A DNA stretch of 64,000 nt, taken from positions 2,666,001 through 2,730,000 of the forward strand of contig WJXW01000001.1 in NCBI GenBank assembly GCA_015832175.1, in the 5' to 3' direction. This DNA is from Paraphaeosphaeria minitans (Eukaryota > Ascomycota > Dothideomycetes > Pleosporales > Didymosphaeriaceae). Positions 63,701 through 64,000 of the stretch are shown here, piece by piece (the stretch's first letter is position 1; each line of letters starts with the position of its first letter). Under the pieces are notes generated by a model. The model made no database searches and was not told where the DNA came from. It was given only the letters and a program-made list of their open reading frames with translations. A program made the translations under genes and the position numbers.

Positions 63701-64000
63701 CTACTCGAGTCCTGTCCCGATCCGAGCCCAGGTCATCTGCATATCGTCCACTAAAGTGAGAAAGTTGCTATCCTGTAGATGCTGGAAGATGAAGTTGTTG
63801 AGCTCGTTGACGCGTGATTGGTTCGGCTGCTGCGCATACGCGGCAAGCTCTTCGACGTGCTGCTCACTGTCACCCTTGTTCTCCGCGGGGCTGGAGTCGA
63901 GCATGTCCAGGTCCGATCCAGGAGGCGTTTCTAGAGCAGCTGTGGTCTCTATCGGGCTGTTGCTGTTGTTGTGCAAGATACCACGTGAATGCATCGTTGC
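63701..64000 (-). CDS. C-terminal part of an unidentified protein (cut by window edge)
   Basis: Minus-strand frame open from the window edge to the stop at 63701-63703. It contains an acidic, Ser/Pro-rich linker (TPPGSDLDMLDSSPAENKG) and a helical end (NQSRVNELNNFIFQHLQ then DSNFLTLVDDMQ). An ATG lies at 63992-63994, 6 bp from the edge, so it is unknown whether the protein begins there or continues upstream. Not recognised. Confidence 0.5.
   Translation of the reverse strand, partial: ATMHSRGILHNNSNSPIETTAALETPPGSDLDMLDSSPAENKGDSEQHVEELAAYAQQPNQSRVNELNNFIFQHLQDSNFLTLVDDMQMTWARIGTGLE

Overview
The window is nuclear DNA of a filamentous ascomycete (Pezizomycotina; Dothideomycetes is a guess from gene style, not proven). 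The reasons are compact genes cut by introns mostly of 43-140 nt, with GTRNGT donors and CTAAC/CTGAC branch points, and typical fungal families (DUF1996, DUF3425 bZIP, Atg22, CE16-like esterase, an OTT_1508-like deaminase). There is no operon structure and I saw no rRNA, tRNA, CRISPR or virus. About two dozen protein genes are supported. Many had to be assembled across introns, and exon coordinates are given in the entries.

Layout. 1-10 kb: MRC1 (5' end outside the window), COQ7, RTF1 and an OSH3-type oxysterol-binding protein. 10-15 kb: gene-poor, with one secreted GDSL/CE16-like esterase and a decayed RRM fragment. 15-24 kb: Atg22-like vacuolar transporter, a small membrane protein, a bZIP-DUF3425 transcription factor and a large SNF2-family ATPase. 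24-27 kb: a deaminase-like gene broken by a one-base frameshift. 27-34 kb: branched-chain ketoacid dehydrogenase E1 alpha and COQ5 (divergent, 236 bp apart), a GMPPA-like nucleotidyltransferase and a 2OG-Fe(II) oxygenase. 34-36 kb: a repeat island with a 541-bp hAT-type MITE and a related CGTAC-rich repeat. 36-45 kb, minus strand: a CCCH zinc-finger protein with a nuclease-like N-terminal domain, a long disordered protein and NOT4. 45-52 kb: NDUFS3, a DUF1349 protein, a secreted DUF1996 protein, a gene-poor gap and an RG-rich protein. 52-64 kb: a PCA1/CrpA-like heavy-metal P1B ATPase, RAD4/XPC, a disordered repeat-motif protein and the edge of a last gene.

Functional themes. Four genes serve mitochondria (COQ7 and COQ5 in ubiquinone synthesis, NDUFS3 in complex I, BCKDH E1 alpha in branched-chain amino acid breakdown). 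Several act in DNA replication, repair or transcription (MRC1, RAD4, SNF2 ATPase, RTF1, NOT4). I see no biosynthetic cluster; the order looks like ordinary core genome with two accessory patches (12.5-14.9 kb and 33.7-36 kb).

Most worth a second look: the frameshifted deaminase-like gene (24.3-26.5 kb), the predicted NYN/PIN-like domain fused to CCCH fingers (36.0-38.0 kb), the hAT MITE with 16-bp inverted repeats and a near-perfect 8-bp target duplication, two GC-AG introns, several stop-free in-frame introns, and the changed lipid-binding signature in the OSH3-type protein.
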